Source of the DNA: JANLYQ01 sp031365725
Lineage (GTDB): Bacteria; Actinomycetota; Actinomycetes; JACCUZ01
Direction of reading: 5' to 3'
Length of the DNA stretch: 64,000 bases
Assembly: GCA_031365725.1 (NCBI GenBank)
Contig: JANLYQ010000031.1
Location: 6,292-70,291 of the forward strand
Shown here: piece by piece, positions 52,953 to 62,334 of the stretch
Layout of the letters: each line of letters starts with the position of its first letter
How positions within the stretch are numbered: the first letter of the stretch is position 1
Notes under the pieces: generated by a model
Told to the model about the DNA's origin: nothing
Database searches by the model: none
The model's input: only the letters and a program-made list of their open reading frames with translations
Translations under genes and position numbers: made by a program

Positions 52953-52960
52953 ATGTTCGG
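52940..52960 (+). promoter_or_regulatory. Leaderless promoter with LexA/SOS box
   Basis: TAGACT (52940-52945) is a -10 seven nt before the ATG at 52953. Overlapping it, TCGAAC-ACAT-GTTCGG (52945-52960) matches 11 of 12 defined positions of the actinobacterial SOS box TCGAAC-N4-GTTCGA. LexA bound there would cover both transcription start and start codon. Confidence 0.75.
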
Positions 52961-54455
52961 GACAGAGGTGGCCGCCGCGGTGCTGGCTGGCGCGCTGCTG
53001 CTGGTCGAGGCTGGTGCCGACGACGACGACGACGACTCCGACTCAGATGCTGCCACGGCCACGGCCACGGCCACGGCCACGGCTACGGCTACGGCTACTG
53101 CCACGGCCACCGACGCCTACTTTGCCGACGCTTGCGACGCTTGCGACGCTGGCGCGTCTGCTGAGGGTGCCGAGGCTGTCCAGGGTGTGCGGCGGTTCGC
53201 GGCCGGCTTGTTCTCCTCGGTGGTGGGGGCGGGTTCGGACGTGGCGCGGGTGGAGGCGCTGCGGGCTCTGGAGCAGCTGAAGTCCGCGGCTGCTGCGGCG
53301 CAGGCCCAGCTCGCGGTGGACTTGGATGCCTCGGTGCGGGCGGAGCACGCGGCGGCGGGGGTGGCCAAGGCCGAGTGGGGGCGTGGGGTGGGTGCGCAGG
53401 TGGCGCTGGCCCGGCGGGAGTCCGCCCACCGGGGTGGGCAGCACCTGGGGGTTGCGAAGGCGCTGGTGGGGGAGATGCCGCACACCTATGCCGGGCTGCG
53501 GGACGGGAGGCTCTCGGAGTGGCGGGCGACCCTGCTGGTCCGGGAGACCGCCTGCCTGAGCGTGTCGGACCGGGCGAGGGTGGATGCGGAGCTGTGCGCG
53601 GACCCGGCCACCCTGGAGGGGGTGGGGGACGCCCGGCTGGTCGCGTTGGCCAAGACGGTGGCCTACCGGCTGGACCCGGCCTCGGTGGTCCGGCGCCGGG
53701 CCAACGCCGAGCGGGACCGGCGGGTCACGATCCGCCCGGCACCCGACACGATGGTCCGGCTCAGCGCCCTGCTCCCGGTCGCCCAAGGAGTCGCCACCTA
53801 CAGCGCCCTGTGCAAGGCCGCCGACACCGCCCGCGCTGCCGGCGCCACCGGTGACGAGCGGTCCCGGTCCCAGCTGATGGTCGACATCCTGGTCGCCCGG
53901 GTCACCGGCCGTGACCCGGCCACCGAGGCCGTCTCGGTGGTGGTCCGGGTGGTGATGACCGACCGGGCGCTGCTGACGGGAGCTGGCGACCCGGCGTGGA
54001 TCCCGGGCTACGGCCCGGTCCCGGCCCAGCTGGCCCGAGACCTGCTCACCCGCGCCATGGGCGCCACCGGTGCGGGCGCGACCGGGCAGGTGTGGCTGCG
54101 GCGGTTGTTCACCCACCCCGACACCGGGGAGCTCGTGGCGATGGACGCCCGGTCCCGCCGGTTCCCCGACGCCCTGGGTGAGCTGCTCAGGCTGCGGGAC
54201 CTGACCTGCCGGACCCCCTGGTGCGACGCCCCGATCCGTCACCTCGACCACGTCACCCCCGCCGCACAGGGCGGCCCGACCAGCGCCGACAACGGCCAAG
54301 GACTCTGCGAACGCTGCAACTACGACAAACAGGCCCCCGGCTGGACCAGCCGGGCCCACCCCGACAGCACACCCGGCGCCCACCTCGTGGAGACCACCAC
54401 CCCCACCGGACACCACTACCGGTCCCGGCCACCACCCCTACCCGGCGCCGCCTGA
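52953..54455 (+). CDS. DUF222/13E12-family HNH endonuclease-like protein
   Basis: 500 residues. The N-terminus carries an acidic run (DDDDDDSDSD) and (AT)10, then a DUF222 domain (about 65-380). The C-terminal HNH has CRTPWCDAP, RHLDHVTPAAQGG, and LCERCNYDKQ, so both zinc-type Cys pairs and the catalytic His are present. Members of this repeat family are multicopy in Actinobacteria and several are LexA-controlled; the SOS box at its start fits this. Function of the family is unsettled. Confidence 0.9.
   Translation: MFGTEVAAAVLAGALLLVEAGADDDDDDSDSDAATATATATATATATATATATDAYFADACDACDAGASAEGAEAVQGVRRFAAGLFSSVVGAGSDVARVEALRALEQLKSAAAAAQAQLAVDLDASVRAEHAAAGVAKAEWGRGVGAQVALARRESAHRGGQHLGVAKALVGEMPHTYAGLRDGRLSEWRATLLVRETACLSVSDRARVDAELCADPATLEGVGDARLVALAKTVAYRLDPASVVRRRANAERDRRVTIRPAPDTMVRLSALLPVAQGVATYSALCKAADTARAAGATGDERSRSQLMVDILVARVTGRDPATEAVSVVVRVVMTDRALLTGAGDPAWIPGYGPVPAQLARDLLTRAMGATGAGATGQVWLRRLFTHPDTGELVAMDARSRRFPDALGELLRLRDLTCRTPWCDAPIRHLDHVTPAAQGGPTSADNGQGLCERCNYDKQAPGWTSRAHPDSTPGAHLVETTTPTGHHYRSRPPPLPGAA
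53052..53111 (+). repeat. Ten 6-bp units encoding (Ala-Thr)10 in the HNH gene
   Basis: Ten tandem hexamers of the type GCCACG/GCTACG encode Ala-Thr residues 34-53. The unit length keeps the frame, so copy number change would alter only linker length. A (GAC)5 run lies just upstream. Confidence 0.9.
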
Positions 54456-54520
54456 GACCGATGCCGGGTCAGGCCGGCAGCACCTGAGGCATGCGCTGCC
54501 TCGTGCCTCGCTGCGTGACG

Positions 54521-55528
<1,008 letters not shown>

Positions 55529-55574
55529 GACGTCCTGCCTACCCGCCGTACCCTCGGTTCACCACTCGCGAAGC

Positions 55575-55591
55575 TCACAGGATCCTCACAG
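55575..55591. promoter_or_regulatory. PhoP box upstream of phoP (autoregulation)
   Basis: TCACAG-GATCC-TCACAG is a direct repeat with 11-bp period, agreeing with the mycobacterial PhoP consensus TCACAGC-N4-TCACAGC except for the seventh base. It lies 45 bp before the likely phoP start and about 47 bp before the aldo/keto reductase start on the other strand. Confidence 0.75.
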
Positions 55592-55620
55592 TGACCGTGG
55601 AGGCGACAGCCAGTTCGCCG

Positions 55621-55639
55621 TCACACCATGGTGGTGTGA
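55621..55639. promoter_or_regulatory. Inverted repeat at the phoP start codon
   Basis: TCACACCA-TGG-TGGTGTGA has 8-bp arms and overlaps the candidate GTG at 55636. It could be an operator or hide the start in RNA; evidence is positional. Confidence 0.4.
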
Positions 55640-56406
55640 ACGTGACGACGTACGACGCCAAGGGCTCATCCACCTCTTCCCAGGGACGGCCAGTGACCAC
55701 TGATCGAGTCCCGGAGGCACGACTCCTGGTCGTCGACGACGAGCCCAACATCCTCGAGCTGCTGGCGACGAGCCTGCGTTTCGCGGGCTTCGAGGTGGCC
55801 ACGGCGTCCAACGGTCGCGACGCCCTCACCGAGGCGCGCAAGATCCGGCCGGACCTCGTGGTGCTCGACGTGATGATGCCGGACATGGACGGTTTCTCCG
55901 TCGTACGCCGGATGCGCGGCGAGGGCAGCACGGCCCCGGTTCTGTTCCTCACCGCGCGCGACGCCACCGAGGACAAGGTGACCGGCCTGACCGTCGGCGG
56001 CGACGACTACGTCACCAAGCCGTTCAGCCTCGAGGAGATCGTGGCGCGCATCCGTGCCGTCCTTCGTCGTACGGGCGGCAAGGGCGCACCTGGCAGCGAC
56101 CAGGTGCGACTGATGTTCGCCGACATCGAGCTCGACGACGAGACCCACGAGGTGTGGAAGGACGGCGAGCTCGTCGCCCTGTCGCCGACCGAGTTCAAGC
56201 TGCTGCGCTACTTCATGCAGAACGCTGGCCGCGTGCTGTCCAAGTCCCAGATCCTCGACCATGTGTGGAACTACGACTTCGGTGGCGAGGCCAACGTCGT
56301 CGAGTCCTACGTCTCCTACCTGCGTCGCAAGGTCGACACCACCGAGCCCCGGCTGTTGCACACGCTGCGGGGGGTGGGCTACGTGCTGCGGATGCCGCGC
56401 GGGTGA
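55636..56406 (+). CDS. phoP: Response regulator PhoP
   Basis: 256 residues from GTG 55636; GTG 55693, with GGGACGG upstream, is an alternative giving 237 residues. Receiver: acidic VVDDEPN, phospho-acceptor in VLDVMMPDMDGF, FLTARD, and GGDDYVTKPFSLEE. DNA-binding domain: FADIELDDETHEVW, SPTEFKLLRYF, NVVESYVSYLRRK, LLHTLRGVGYVLR. Similarity to mycobacterial PhoP is high throughout. A PhoP-type box lies just upstream, and another precedes the gene at 58714. It overlaps its kinase by 4 bp. Confidence 0.93.
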   Translation: MNVTTYDAKGSSTSSQGRPVTTDRVPEARLLVVDDEPNILELLATSLRFAGFEVATASNGRDALTEARKIRPDLVVLDVMMPDMDGFSVVRRMRGEGSTAPVLFLTARDATEDKVTGLTVGGDDYVTKPFSLEEIVARIRAVLRRTGGKGAPGSDQVRLMFADIELDDETHEVWKDGELVALSPTEFKLLRYFMQNAGRVLSKSQILDHVWNYDFGGEANVVESYVSYLRRKVDTTEPRLLHTLRGVGYVLRMPRG

Positions 56407-58115
56407 GCCGACTCCCCGGGCGCTCGCTGCTCCAGCGCGTCCCGCTGAGGGTCACGCTTGTCGTCGCCCTCGTTCTCCTCTCGGCCACCGGCCTCGCCGT
56501 GACCGGCGCTGTCGTCACCACCCAGCTCAAGAGCTACCTCGTAGGTCAGGTCGACCAGGACCTGTCCCGGCTATCCGGGGGTGGTGGCCGCGGTGGCCCG
56601 GGTGGACCCGGTGAAGGCGGCGAGAACAACCAGATCCAGTCGAGTCGAGACGAGTACGTCGCCGTTGCCACGACCTCCGGCAGCATTGCCGCGACCAATG
56701 AGCAGACCACCAATGGCGCCAAGCCGCCGAACCTGAGTGCGGCAGTGGTACGGGCCGCGGTCGGCAAGGGACCGTTCACGGTGGGCGCGGACGGCCACGG
56801 CGCCGGTTGGCGGGTCGAGGTGCGGGCGCTCCCTGTCTTGAACCGCACCACCGGACAGGTGTTCCCCTTGTACGTGCGAGGGATCTCGCTGGCTGACGTC
56901 GAGGACACGACGAACCGGCTCGTGCTGGCCGAGCTGGCCGTGGGCGCGTTCGTGCTGCTGCTGCTCGGGGGGCTTGCCTATGTCGTCGTACGGACGTCGC
57001 TGAAGCCGTTGCAGCAGGTCGAGCGCACTGCGGCCGAGATCGCGGCCGGCGACCTCACCCAGCGGGTGCCGGAGAGCGACGCCCGCACCGAGGTGGGGCG
57101 ACTGTCGTTGGCCTTCAACGGCATGCTCGGTCAGATCGAGACGGCGTTCCGGGCCCGAGAGGCCAGTGAACACTCGGCGCTCGCCTCCGAGCAGCGCATG
57201 CGCCGCTTCGTCGCGGACGCCAGCCACGAGCTGCGGACGCCGCTGACCTCCATCAGGGGCTTCGCCGAGCTCTATCGGCAGGGCGCGGTGCCCGACCGCG
57301 AGAGCCTCGACCGGGTCATGCGACGGGTCGAGGACGAGGCCGCCCGGATGGGGCTGCTGGTCGAGGACCTGCTCCTGTTGGCCCGCTTGGACCAGCAGCG
57401 GCCCCTGGAGCAGAAGCCGGTCGACCTCCTTCGCGTTGCCGGTGACGCGGTCGACGACGCCCGCGTCCTCGCGCCGGACCGCTCCATCGACTTCAGTCTG
57501 CTCGGAGACCCGGCTGCTGGACCGCCGCTGGTGCTCGGTGACGAGAGCCGGCTGCGGCAGGTGGTGACCAACCTCGTCTCCAACGCCCTCACCCACACCC
57601 CTGCCGGGACGCCGGTCGCGGTGACCCTCGAGGTGACCCCGGCGCACGGTGGGGGACCGGCTGAGGGTTCGGAGGGACCCAGCGATGGACCAGGCGGCCA
57701 CGCCACGGTGCTGCTGGTTGTGACGGATCAGGGGCCGGGCATGTCGGAGGCCGACCGGGCGAAGGTGTTCGAGCGGTTCTACCGGGCCGACCCGTCGCGC
57801 ACCCGGGCGGCCGGCGGCAGCGGCCTCGGCCTCTCGATCGTCTCGGCACTTGTCGCCGCGCACGGCGGGCGGATCGGGGTCCAGTCCGCGCTGGGCCAAG
57901 GGAGCCGCTTCCTCGTCGAGCTGCCGGCGTACGTCCCTGCTCTCTCGGACGCAAGCGTGTCGACCGCAAGAGCCGACCCGGAGAGTGAGAAGAAGCCGGT
58001 CTTGTCTCAGGCAGATCTCGTGGACGTCGTGGCGTCGCGGCGGGCCGATTCGGGTCTGCGCACGGACCTCGAGCGTCTTGCCGGTGACACGACTGCCGAT
58101 CGGGACCCGGCGTGA
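56403..58115 (+). CDS. phoR: Sensor histidine kinase PhoR-like
   Basis: 570 residues from GTG 56403. Two membrane helices (about 15-38 and 182-205) flank a sensor domain that includes a Gly-rich loop (GGGGRGGPGGPGEGG). HAMP follows (RTSLKPLQQVERTA), then H-box ASHELRTPLTS, N-box NLVSNALTHT, G1 DQGPGM, F-box FERFYRADPSR and G2 GGSGLGLSIV. Extra insert before G1 (about 408-430) and a 45-residue tail. Cognate kinase of PhoP. Its stop overlaps the GTG of a toxin remnant. Confidence 0.92.
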   Translation: MSRLPGRSLLQRVPLRVTLVVALVLLSATGLAVTGAVVTTQLKSYLVGQVDQDLSRLSGGGGRGGPGGPGEGGENNQIQSSRDEYVAVATTSGSIAATNEQTTNGAKPPNLSAAVVRAAVGKGPFTVGADGHGAGWRVEVRALPVLNRTTGQVFPLYVRGISLADVEDTTNRLVLAELAVGAFVLLLLGGLAYVVVRTSLKPLQQVERTAAEIAAGDLTQRVPESDARTEVGRLSLAFNGMLGQIETAFRAREASEHSALASEQRMRRFVADASHELRTPLTSIRGFAELYRQGAVPDRESLDRVMRRVEDEAARMGLLVEDLLLLARLDQQRPLEQKPVDLLRVAGDAVDDARVLAPDRSIDFSLLGDPAAGPPLVLGDESRLRQVVTNLVSNALTHTPAGTPVAVTLEVTPAHGGGPAEGSEGPSDGPGGHATVLLVVTDQGPGMSEADRAKVFERFYRADPSRTRAAGGSGLGLSIVSALVAAHGGRIGVQSALGQGSRFLVELPAYVPALSDASVSTARADPESEKKPVLSQADLVDVVASRRADSGLRTDLERLAGDTTADRDPA

Positions 58116-58165
58116 CGGATCGACCTGCACTGCTGGACACCAGCGTCCTCAAGTTCAGTGGCTAG
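58112..58165 (+). pseudogene. N-terminal stub of a PIN-domain (VapC-like) toxin
   Basis: A GTG overlapping the phoR stop opens a 17-codon frame encoding VTDRPALLDTSVLKFSG then TAG. LLDTSVL is the first strand and metal-site Asp of PIN-domain toxins. The rest of the domain is missing; the following DNA is the antisense of another vapC remnant. The assignment rests on one short motif. Confidence 0.45.
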
Positions 58166-58513
58166 GCGTCTGGTTCGCTGACCTCGGTGAGGCGGTGCTC
58201 AGCGGCGACTGCGGCGAGCAGCTGCGCATCGAGGAGCCGATGCCCGAGCCGGCAAGCCCGAGGTTGTCGATCAGCCTCAGCACCTCGATGTGCGTCGCGA
58301 CAGTTGCCTGCGGGAGGTTGCCGAGCAGACCGAGGATCTCGTCGCGCTGCGTCAGGTGGCCGAGGGCAGGCTCACCGGTGACGAAGGGAGGCGCCAACAC
58401 CATGCCGTCCTGCAACCGGGTGACCAGTGCATCAGGCCGGCCTTCTCCATGGTTCCCGTGAGCCGCTGTGCCTCGGCCACGAGGTCATCGTCGAGAGCGA
58501 GGGTCGTTCGCAT
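58162..58513 (-). pseudogene. Collapsed VapBC toxin-antitoxin module
   Basis: From ATG 58513 the frame reads MRTTLALDDDLVAEAQRLTG, the N-terminus of a VapB antitoxin, and then loses similarity. In a second frame from about 58410, PPFVTGEPALGHLTQRDEIL ... ATVATHIEVLRLIDNLGLAGSGIG is the middle of a VapC toxin. A third frame reads DAQLLAAVAAEHRLTEV and stops at 58162. The toxin N-terminus with its first catalytic Asp is gone, so the module is dead. Confidence 0.75.
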
Positions 58514-58604
58514 GGGTGCACCCGAAGCACGCTGGACAGCATCAGACGATGTCTCCACTCGTGCGGCAGCCGCCGTCAGTTCACGGCGACAACTGCTAGG
58601 TCAC

Positions 58605-58626
58605 TCACAGGCTGGCCACAGGTTGG
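58605..58626. promoter_or_regulatory. Second PhoP-like box
   Basis: TCACAGGCTGG is followed immediately by CCACAGGTTGG, an 11-bp direct repeat with two mismatches, agreeing with TCACAGC-N4-TCACAGC at most core positions. It lies about 90 bp before the membrane protein gene at 58714. Confidence 0.6.
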
Positions 58627-58713
58627 CCCGGAACCATGTGTCTCGGGCGCGACGCGCGACCCCGCCAGCTTGCTCGACCTGACCTGCTCGTCCCGACCCG
58701 GAGGCGTATCGAC

Positions 58714-59445
58714 ATGACCGACCACACCGGCCACAGCGACCCGTCCGATCAGCGCGACCCCTTTGCGACCTTCGCCGCAGAGCCGGCGGAGGAGCTGCAC
58801 ACCTCGACCGGCGGCCCGCGGGTGGGCTGGCGCGGCGGCGCGATCACCGCGGTCGTCGCCGCAGGTGCGCTCGCGGTCGCTGGCGTGGTCGGCGTGGCTC
58901 TGGCCACCGGCGGGTCAGCCGAGCAGAAGCTCTCGGCCGGCAGCTCGGCCTCCTCGAGTGCCACTGCTACCGACGATGGTGACGGCGACAACGACGCCAA
59001 CCACCCGGGTCGAGGCATGGGTGACCTCGGTGGCATCGGCGCTCTTGGTGGTGCGCTGCACGGGGAGTTCGTGACCAAGGCGGCGACCGGCACCGGCTAC
59101 CGCACCCTCGACCTGCAGCGCGGCACGGCCAGCGCAGTGAGCGCCACCTCGATCACGGTACGCAGTGCTGACGGGTTCACCCAGACCTACGTCGTCTCGT
59201 CGACGACCCGGTCGATGACCGCGGCGAGCGGGGTCGCCGGCATCAAGAACGGCGCCAACGTGGTCGTCGTCGCGGAGAAGTCCAGCAGCGCGCTGAAGGC
59301 ATTGCAGGTGCTTGACCTGTCGGTGTTCGGCAAGCTCCGCGGTCACGGCCCCGGCGGCATCTGGGGCGACCGGGGCCACGACCGTCGTGACCAGCCCGCA
59401 CCGTCCTCCACCACCAGCACGCAGGGCACCGCCTACCACGCCTAG
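58714..59445 (+). CDS. Membrane-anchored DUF5666-like protein, probable PhoP target
   Basis: 243 residues; GGAGG lies 9 nt before ATG. A 65-residue cytoplasmic part, one membrane helix (about 68-92, AVVAAGALAVAGVVGVALATG in part), an Asp/Asn-rich linker, and an outside beta domain with RGTASAVSATSITVRSADG (DUF5666-like OB repeat). A Gly/His-rich tail (GHGPGGIWGDRGHDRRD) could bind metal. Function unknown. The upstream 11-bp repeat and the nearby phoPR suggest PhoP control. Confidence 0.75.
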   Translation: MTDHTGHSDPSDQRDPFATFAAEPAEELHTSTGGPRVGWRGGAITAVVAAGALAVAGVVGVALATGGSAEQKLSAGSSASSSATATDDGDGDNDANHPGRGMGDLGGIGALGGALHGEFVTKAATGTGYRTLDLQRGTASAVSATSITVRSADGFTQTYVVSSTTRSMTAASGVAGIKNGANVVVVAEKSSSALKALQVLDLSVFGKLRGHGPGGIWGDRGHDRRDQPAPSSTTSTQGTAYHA

Positions 59446-59455
59446 AGTCGCTGGC

Positions 59456-59461
59456 TAGGGT
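59456..59461 (+). promoter_or_regulatory. -10 hexamer TAGGGT of the leaderless DUF3817 gene
   Basis: TAGGGT is 6 nt before GTG 59468, identical in sequence and spacing to the site at 31590. Confidence 0.5.
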
Positions 59462-59467
59462 CCTCAG

Positions 59468-59815
59468 GTGACCTCCGGTGCGCTGACCCGATTTCGCGTG
59501 ATGGCGTGGGTCACCGGCGTGGTGCTTGCCGTCAGCTCGCTGACGGCGCTGCACTACTGGCCCTGGTACCTCGGCGAGGGCCCCGCCGCAGTGTTGTGGA
59601 CGGCGCACGGCTGGCTCTACATCCTGTACGTCGCCGCGTCGCTGCAGCTTGCCTACCAGCTGCGGTGGAAGCCGGTGCGTGCTGCGCTCGTGCTGCTGGC
59701 CGGCACGGTGCCGTTCATGTCGTTCGTCGCGGAGCGGCGAGTAGTGGCGGACCTCCGACGTGCTCCGGCAGCAGCGGCTCCTCCTGCTCCTGCTGCTCCC
59801 GCCACGCCCTCCTGA
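59468..59815 (+). CDS. DUF3817 membrane protein
   Basis: 115 residues. Three hydrophobic helices contain FRVMAWVTGVVLAVSSLTAL, AHGWLYILYVAASLQLAY (key parts AHGWLYILYV) and VRAALVLLAGTVPFMSFVAERRV, the order and motifs of DUF3817 proteins, whose role is unknown. An Ala/Pro tail follows. The last 101 bp overlap the convergent SURF1 gene. Confidence 0.85.
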   Translation: MTSGALTRFRVMAWVTGVVLAVSSLTALHYWPWYLGEGPAAVLWTAHGWLYILYVAASLQLAYQLRWKPVRAALVLLAGTVPFMSFVAERRVVADLRRAPAAAAPPAPAAPATPS

Positions 59816-60545
59816 TCAGCACCCACCAGTAGACGACGGCCGCGGCGGCAAAGAACCACCACTGCAGGGCGTAGGCAAGGTTGCGCCACCGGGCCACGCC
59901 ATAGCTCGGTCCGGTGCTGGGGCCGGTCGCGGTGACCCGGACGAGCCCTGCGGCGGTGGTGGGGGCGGTGTCTGGCGTCTCGCTGCCCGCCGCCAGGTAG
60001 CCGTCGTACAGCGAGGTGCTGGGATACGGCCACGCATCGAGCAGGGTCACCGTGGCGACGTAGCCGAGGCGACCGCGGTCGGTCACCACCGGGGCGCCGG
60101 CACTCTCCTCGGAGGGCTGCAGGCGGCCCGCGACACGCACGGCGCCGCCCGGTGTGGCGAGTGCGGCGCTCGACGCGCGTGGCACCCAACCGCGGACCAC
60201 GGGGAGCACTCCGTCGGCGGTGCGCAAGGCAGCAACGACGAGAAGACCGCTGCCGGTGCCACCAGGCTTGCGGCGACCGGGCACCAGCAGCGTCCGCGCC
60301 GGGTCGTACGTGCCGCTGACCTGCACCCGCCGCCCGACGTCGGCACGAGCCAGGCGGCCGCCCGGGCGGGTCACGACGTCGAGGGCGACGGGACCCGCCG
60401 CAGGCCGCGCGTGCGAGGTCGCGAGGGACGACCGCGCCTCGAAGGTCGAGAGCTGCCAGCGCCCCAGCCAGCCGAAGGACACCAGCACGACGACCAGCAG
60501 CAGGTGCCAGGCCAACCAGCGCGGCTGCAGGGCGAACCGGGTCAC
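59715..60545 (-). CDS. SURF1-family cytochrome oxidase assembly protein
   Basis: 276 residues. N-terminal helix (LAWHLLLVVVLVSFGWLGRWQL), then the SURF1 core (VQVSGTYDPARTLLVPGR, PVVRGWVP, VRVAGRLQPSE), and a second helix (LAYALQWWFFAAAAVVYWW) near the C-terminus. SURF1 proteins help insert heme a into cytochrome c oxidase. The Glu/Gln-rich tail overlaps DUF3817 on the other strand. Divergent from tesB. Confidence 0.9.
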   Translation of the reverse strand: MTRFALQPRWLAWHLLLVVVLVSFGWLGRWQLSTFEARSSLATSHARPAAGPVALDVVTRPGGRLARADVGRRVQVSGTYDPARTLLVPGRRKPGGTGSGLLVVAALRTADGVLPVVRGWVPRASSAALATPGGAVRVAGRLQPSEESAGAPVVTDRGRLGYVATVTLLDAWPYPSTSLYDGYLAAGSETPDTAPTTAAGLVRVTATGPSTGPSYGVARWRNLAYALQWWFFAAAAVVYWWVLIRRAWREQQEQEEPLLPEHVGGPPLLAAPRRTT

Positions 60546-60578
60546 AGGCTCACGCTAACGCCCTGCCACCATGGCGCC

Positions 60579-61439
60579 ATGCCGCAGTCGGTCGACCAGC
60601 TCCTCGCCCTGCTCGACCTCGAGCGCATCGAGGACGGTCTGTTCCGCGGCCGCCAGCCCGACACCGCGTTGCAGCGGGTCTTCGGCGGTCAGGTGGCGAG
60701 CCAGGCCCTGGTCGCCGCCGCGCGCACGGTCGACCCCGCCCGCCCCGTGCACTCGCTGCACTCCTACTTCCTGCGGCCCGGGGACACCAAGGTCCCCATC
60801 GTGTACGACGTGGAGCGGACGCGGGACGGGCGTTCGTTCAGCACCCGGCGGGTCGTCGCCCGCCAGCACGGCCAGTCGATCTTCCATCTGGCGGCGTCCT
60901 TCCAGACCATCGAGCAGGGGCTGGACCACCAGGACGCGATGCCTGCGGTCCGCGGCCCCGAGGAGTGCCCCGAGCTCGGCGACGTGCTGGCCGGGCTGTC
61001 CGGGCGACCGCGCGAGGAGTGGGACCGCGAGTGGGCCGCCCTCGACGTCCGCTATGCCGGCGACACCCGCGAAGGGGGAGGGCTCGAGAGCGAGGAGCAT
61101 CCTGCGCTGTCCCGGGTCTGGTTCAAGGCGGCCGGACCGCTGGGTGAGGACCCCGTCGTGCACGCCGCGGTGCTGGCCTACGCCTCCGACCTCACCCTGC
61201 TCTCGGCCAGCCTGGTGCCGCACGGCACCTACATCGGCGACAGCCGGTTGCAGTCGGCGTCCCTGGACCACGCGATGTGGTTCCACCGGCCGCTGCGGGC
61301 CGACGAGTGGCTGCTCTACGACCAGGTCTCCCCGTCGGCCTCGGGTGGCCGGGGCTTCGCCACCGGGGCGGTGTTCAGCGGTGACGGCCGGCTGGTGGCC
61401 ACCGCGGTGCAGGAGGGGCTGGTGCGGCTCCGCCGCTGA
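60579..61439 (+). CDS. tesB: Acyl-CoA thioesterase II
   Basis: 286 residues with a double hotdog fold: first half VFGGQVASQALVAAARTV and HSLHSYFLRPGDTKVPIVYDVE (key parts), second half HGTYIGDSRLQSASLDHAMWFHRP and YDQVSPSASGGRGFATGAVF. The catalytic Asp-Thr/Gln-type residues of TesB fall in the second half. It hydrolyses acyl-CoAs. No clear Shine-Dalgarno precedes the ATG. An unrelated MBL gene follows. Confidence 0.92.
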   Translation: MPQSVDQLLALLDLERIEDGLFRGRQPDTALQRVFGGQVASQALVAAARTVDPARPVHSLHSYFLRPGDTKVPIVYDVERTRDGRSFSTRRVVARQHGQSIFHLAASFQTIEQGLDHQDAMPAVRGPEECPELGDVLAGLSGRPREEWDREWAALDVRYAGDTREGGGLESEEHPALSRVWFKAAGPLGEDPVVHAAVLAYASDLTLLSASLVPHGTYIGDSRLQSASLDHAMWFHRPLRADEWLLYDQVSPSASGGRGFATGAVFSGDGRLVATAVQEGLVRLRR

Positions 61440-61512
61440 GGTCGGCGCGCTCGCCCCGCGACCGACCGGTCCTGGCACCTTGCGCTGCTACGGTGCCGCG
61501 CGTGGACGCGCG

Positions 61513-62334
61513 ATGAGGGCCGAGCTGCTCGGCGTACGCGGCTCGACGCCGGCCCCCGGGCCGGAGTTCGTGCGCTACGGCGGTCACACGTCGTGTGTGG
61601 CACTGACACCTGACGGGGGAGCGGTGCCGACCCTCGTGCTCGACGCGGGCACCGGGCTGCGGCTGCTCAGCACACGACTTGCCGGGCGGCCGTTCGCCGG
61701 GTCGATCCTGCTGAGTCACCTGCACTGGGACCACATGATGGGGCTGCCGTTCTTTGCCGCCGGCGACCGCGACGACGCCCGGGTGGACGTGCTGCTCCCG
61801 GCGCAGGACGGAGCCACCGCGCGCGACCTGCTGGCCCAGGCGCTCGCCCCGCCCGCCTTCCCGATCACCCCGGAGGGCCTGCGCGGGCAGTGGTCCTTCG
61901 ACCTCGTGCAGCACGGCGACGACCGCCAGGTCGAGGGCTTCCGGGTGCAGGCCGCGAGCGCCGAGCACAAGGGTGGCGCGACTCTCGCCTTCCGGGTCTC
62001 GGATGCTTCCGGGTCACTCGCCTACCTGCCGGACCACCTGCCCGGCGCCGGAGTCTCGTCTGCGCTGCGCACGCTGCTGCACGGCGTCGACGTCCTGCTC
62101 CACGACGCTCAGTTCCTCGAGCCGGAGCGGGTGACCGCGCTGGACTACGGGCACGCCATCGTCGACGAGGCGCTGGTGATCGCGCGCGAGTGCGAGGTCG
62201 GCTCACTGGTGCTGTTCCACCACGGGCCGGAGCGCACCGACGATGCGCTCGATGCGCTGGCTGTCTGCGTGTCCGAGAAGCAACCAGACCTGCACGTGAC
62301 GGTGGCCCGACAGGGTCAGGTCATCAACGTCTAG
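61513..62334 (+). CDS. MBL-fold metallohydrolase
   Basis: 273 residues. Metal ligands: HLHWDH (HxHxDH), His in AEHKGGATL, Asp in LLHDAQF and His in LFHHGPERT. N-terminal LLGVRGSTPAPGPEFVRYGGHTSC resembles phosphorylcholine/cyclic phosphodiesterase-like MBL proteins, sometimes paired with cyclases. The substrate is not known. The stop overlaps that of the convergent MFS-cNMP gene in the shared bases CTAG. Confidence 0.85.
   Translation: MRAELLGVRGSTPAPGPEFVRYGGHTSCVALTPDGGAVPTLVLDAGTGLRLLSTRLAGRPFAGSILLSHLHWDHMMGLPFFAAGDRDDARVDVLLPAQDGATARDLLAQALAPPAFPITPEGLRGQWSFDLVQHGDDRQVEGFRVQAASAEHKGGATLAFRVSDASGSLAYLPDHLPGAGVSSALRTLLHGVDVLLHDAQFLEPERVTALDYGHAIVDEALVIARECEVGSLVLFHHGPERTDDALDALAVCVSEKQPDLHVTVARQGQVINV

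Noticed and set aside
58116..58713. Possible intact toxin-antitoxin operon between phoR and the membrane protein gene
   Set aside because: Both toxin pieces lack an N-terminal or central part and the VapC fragment is in two frames.
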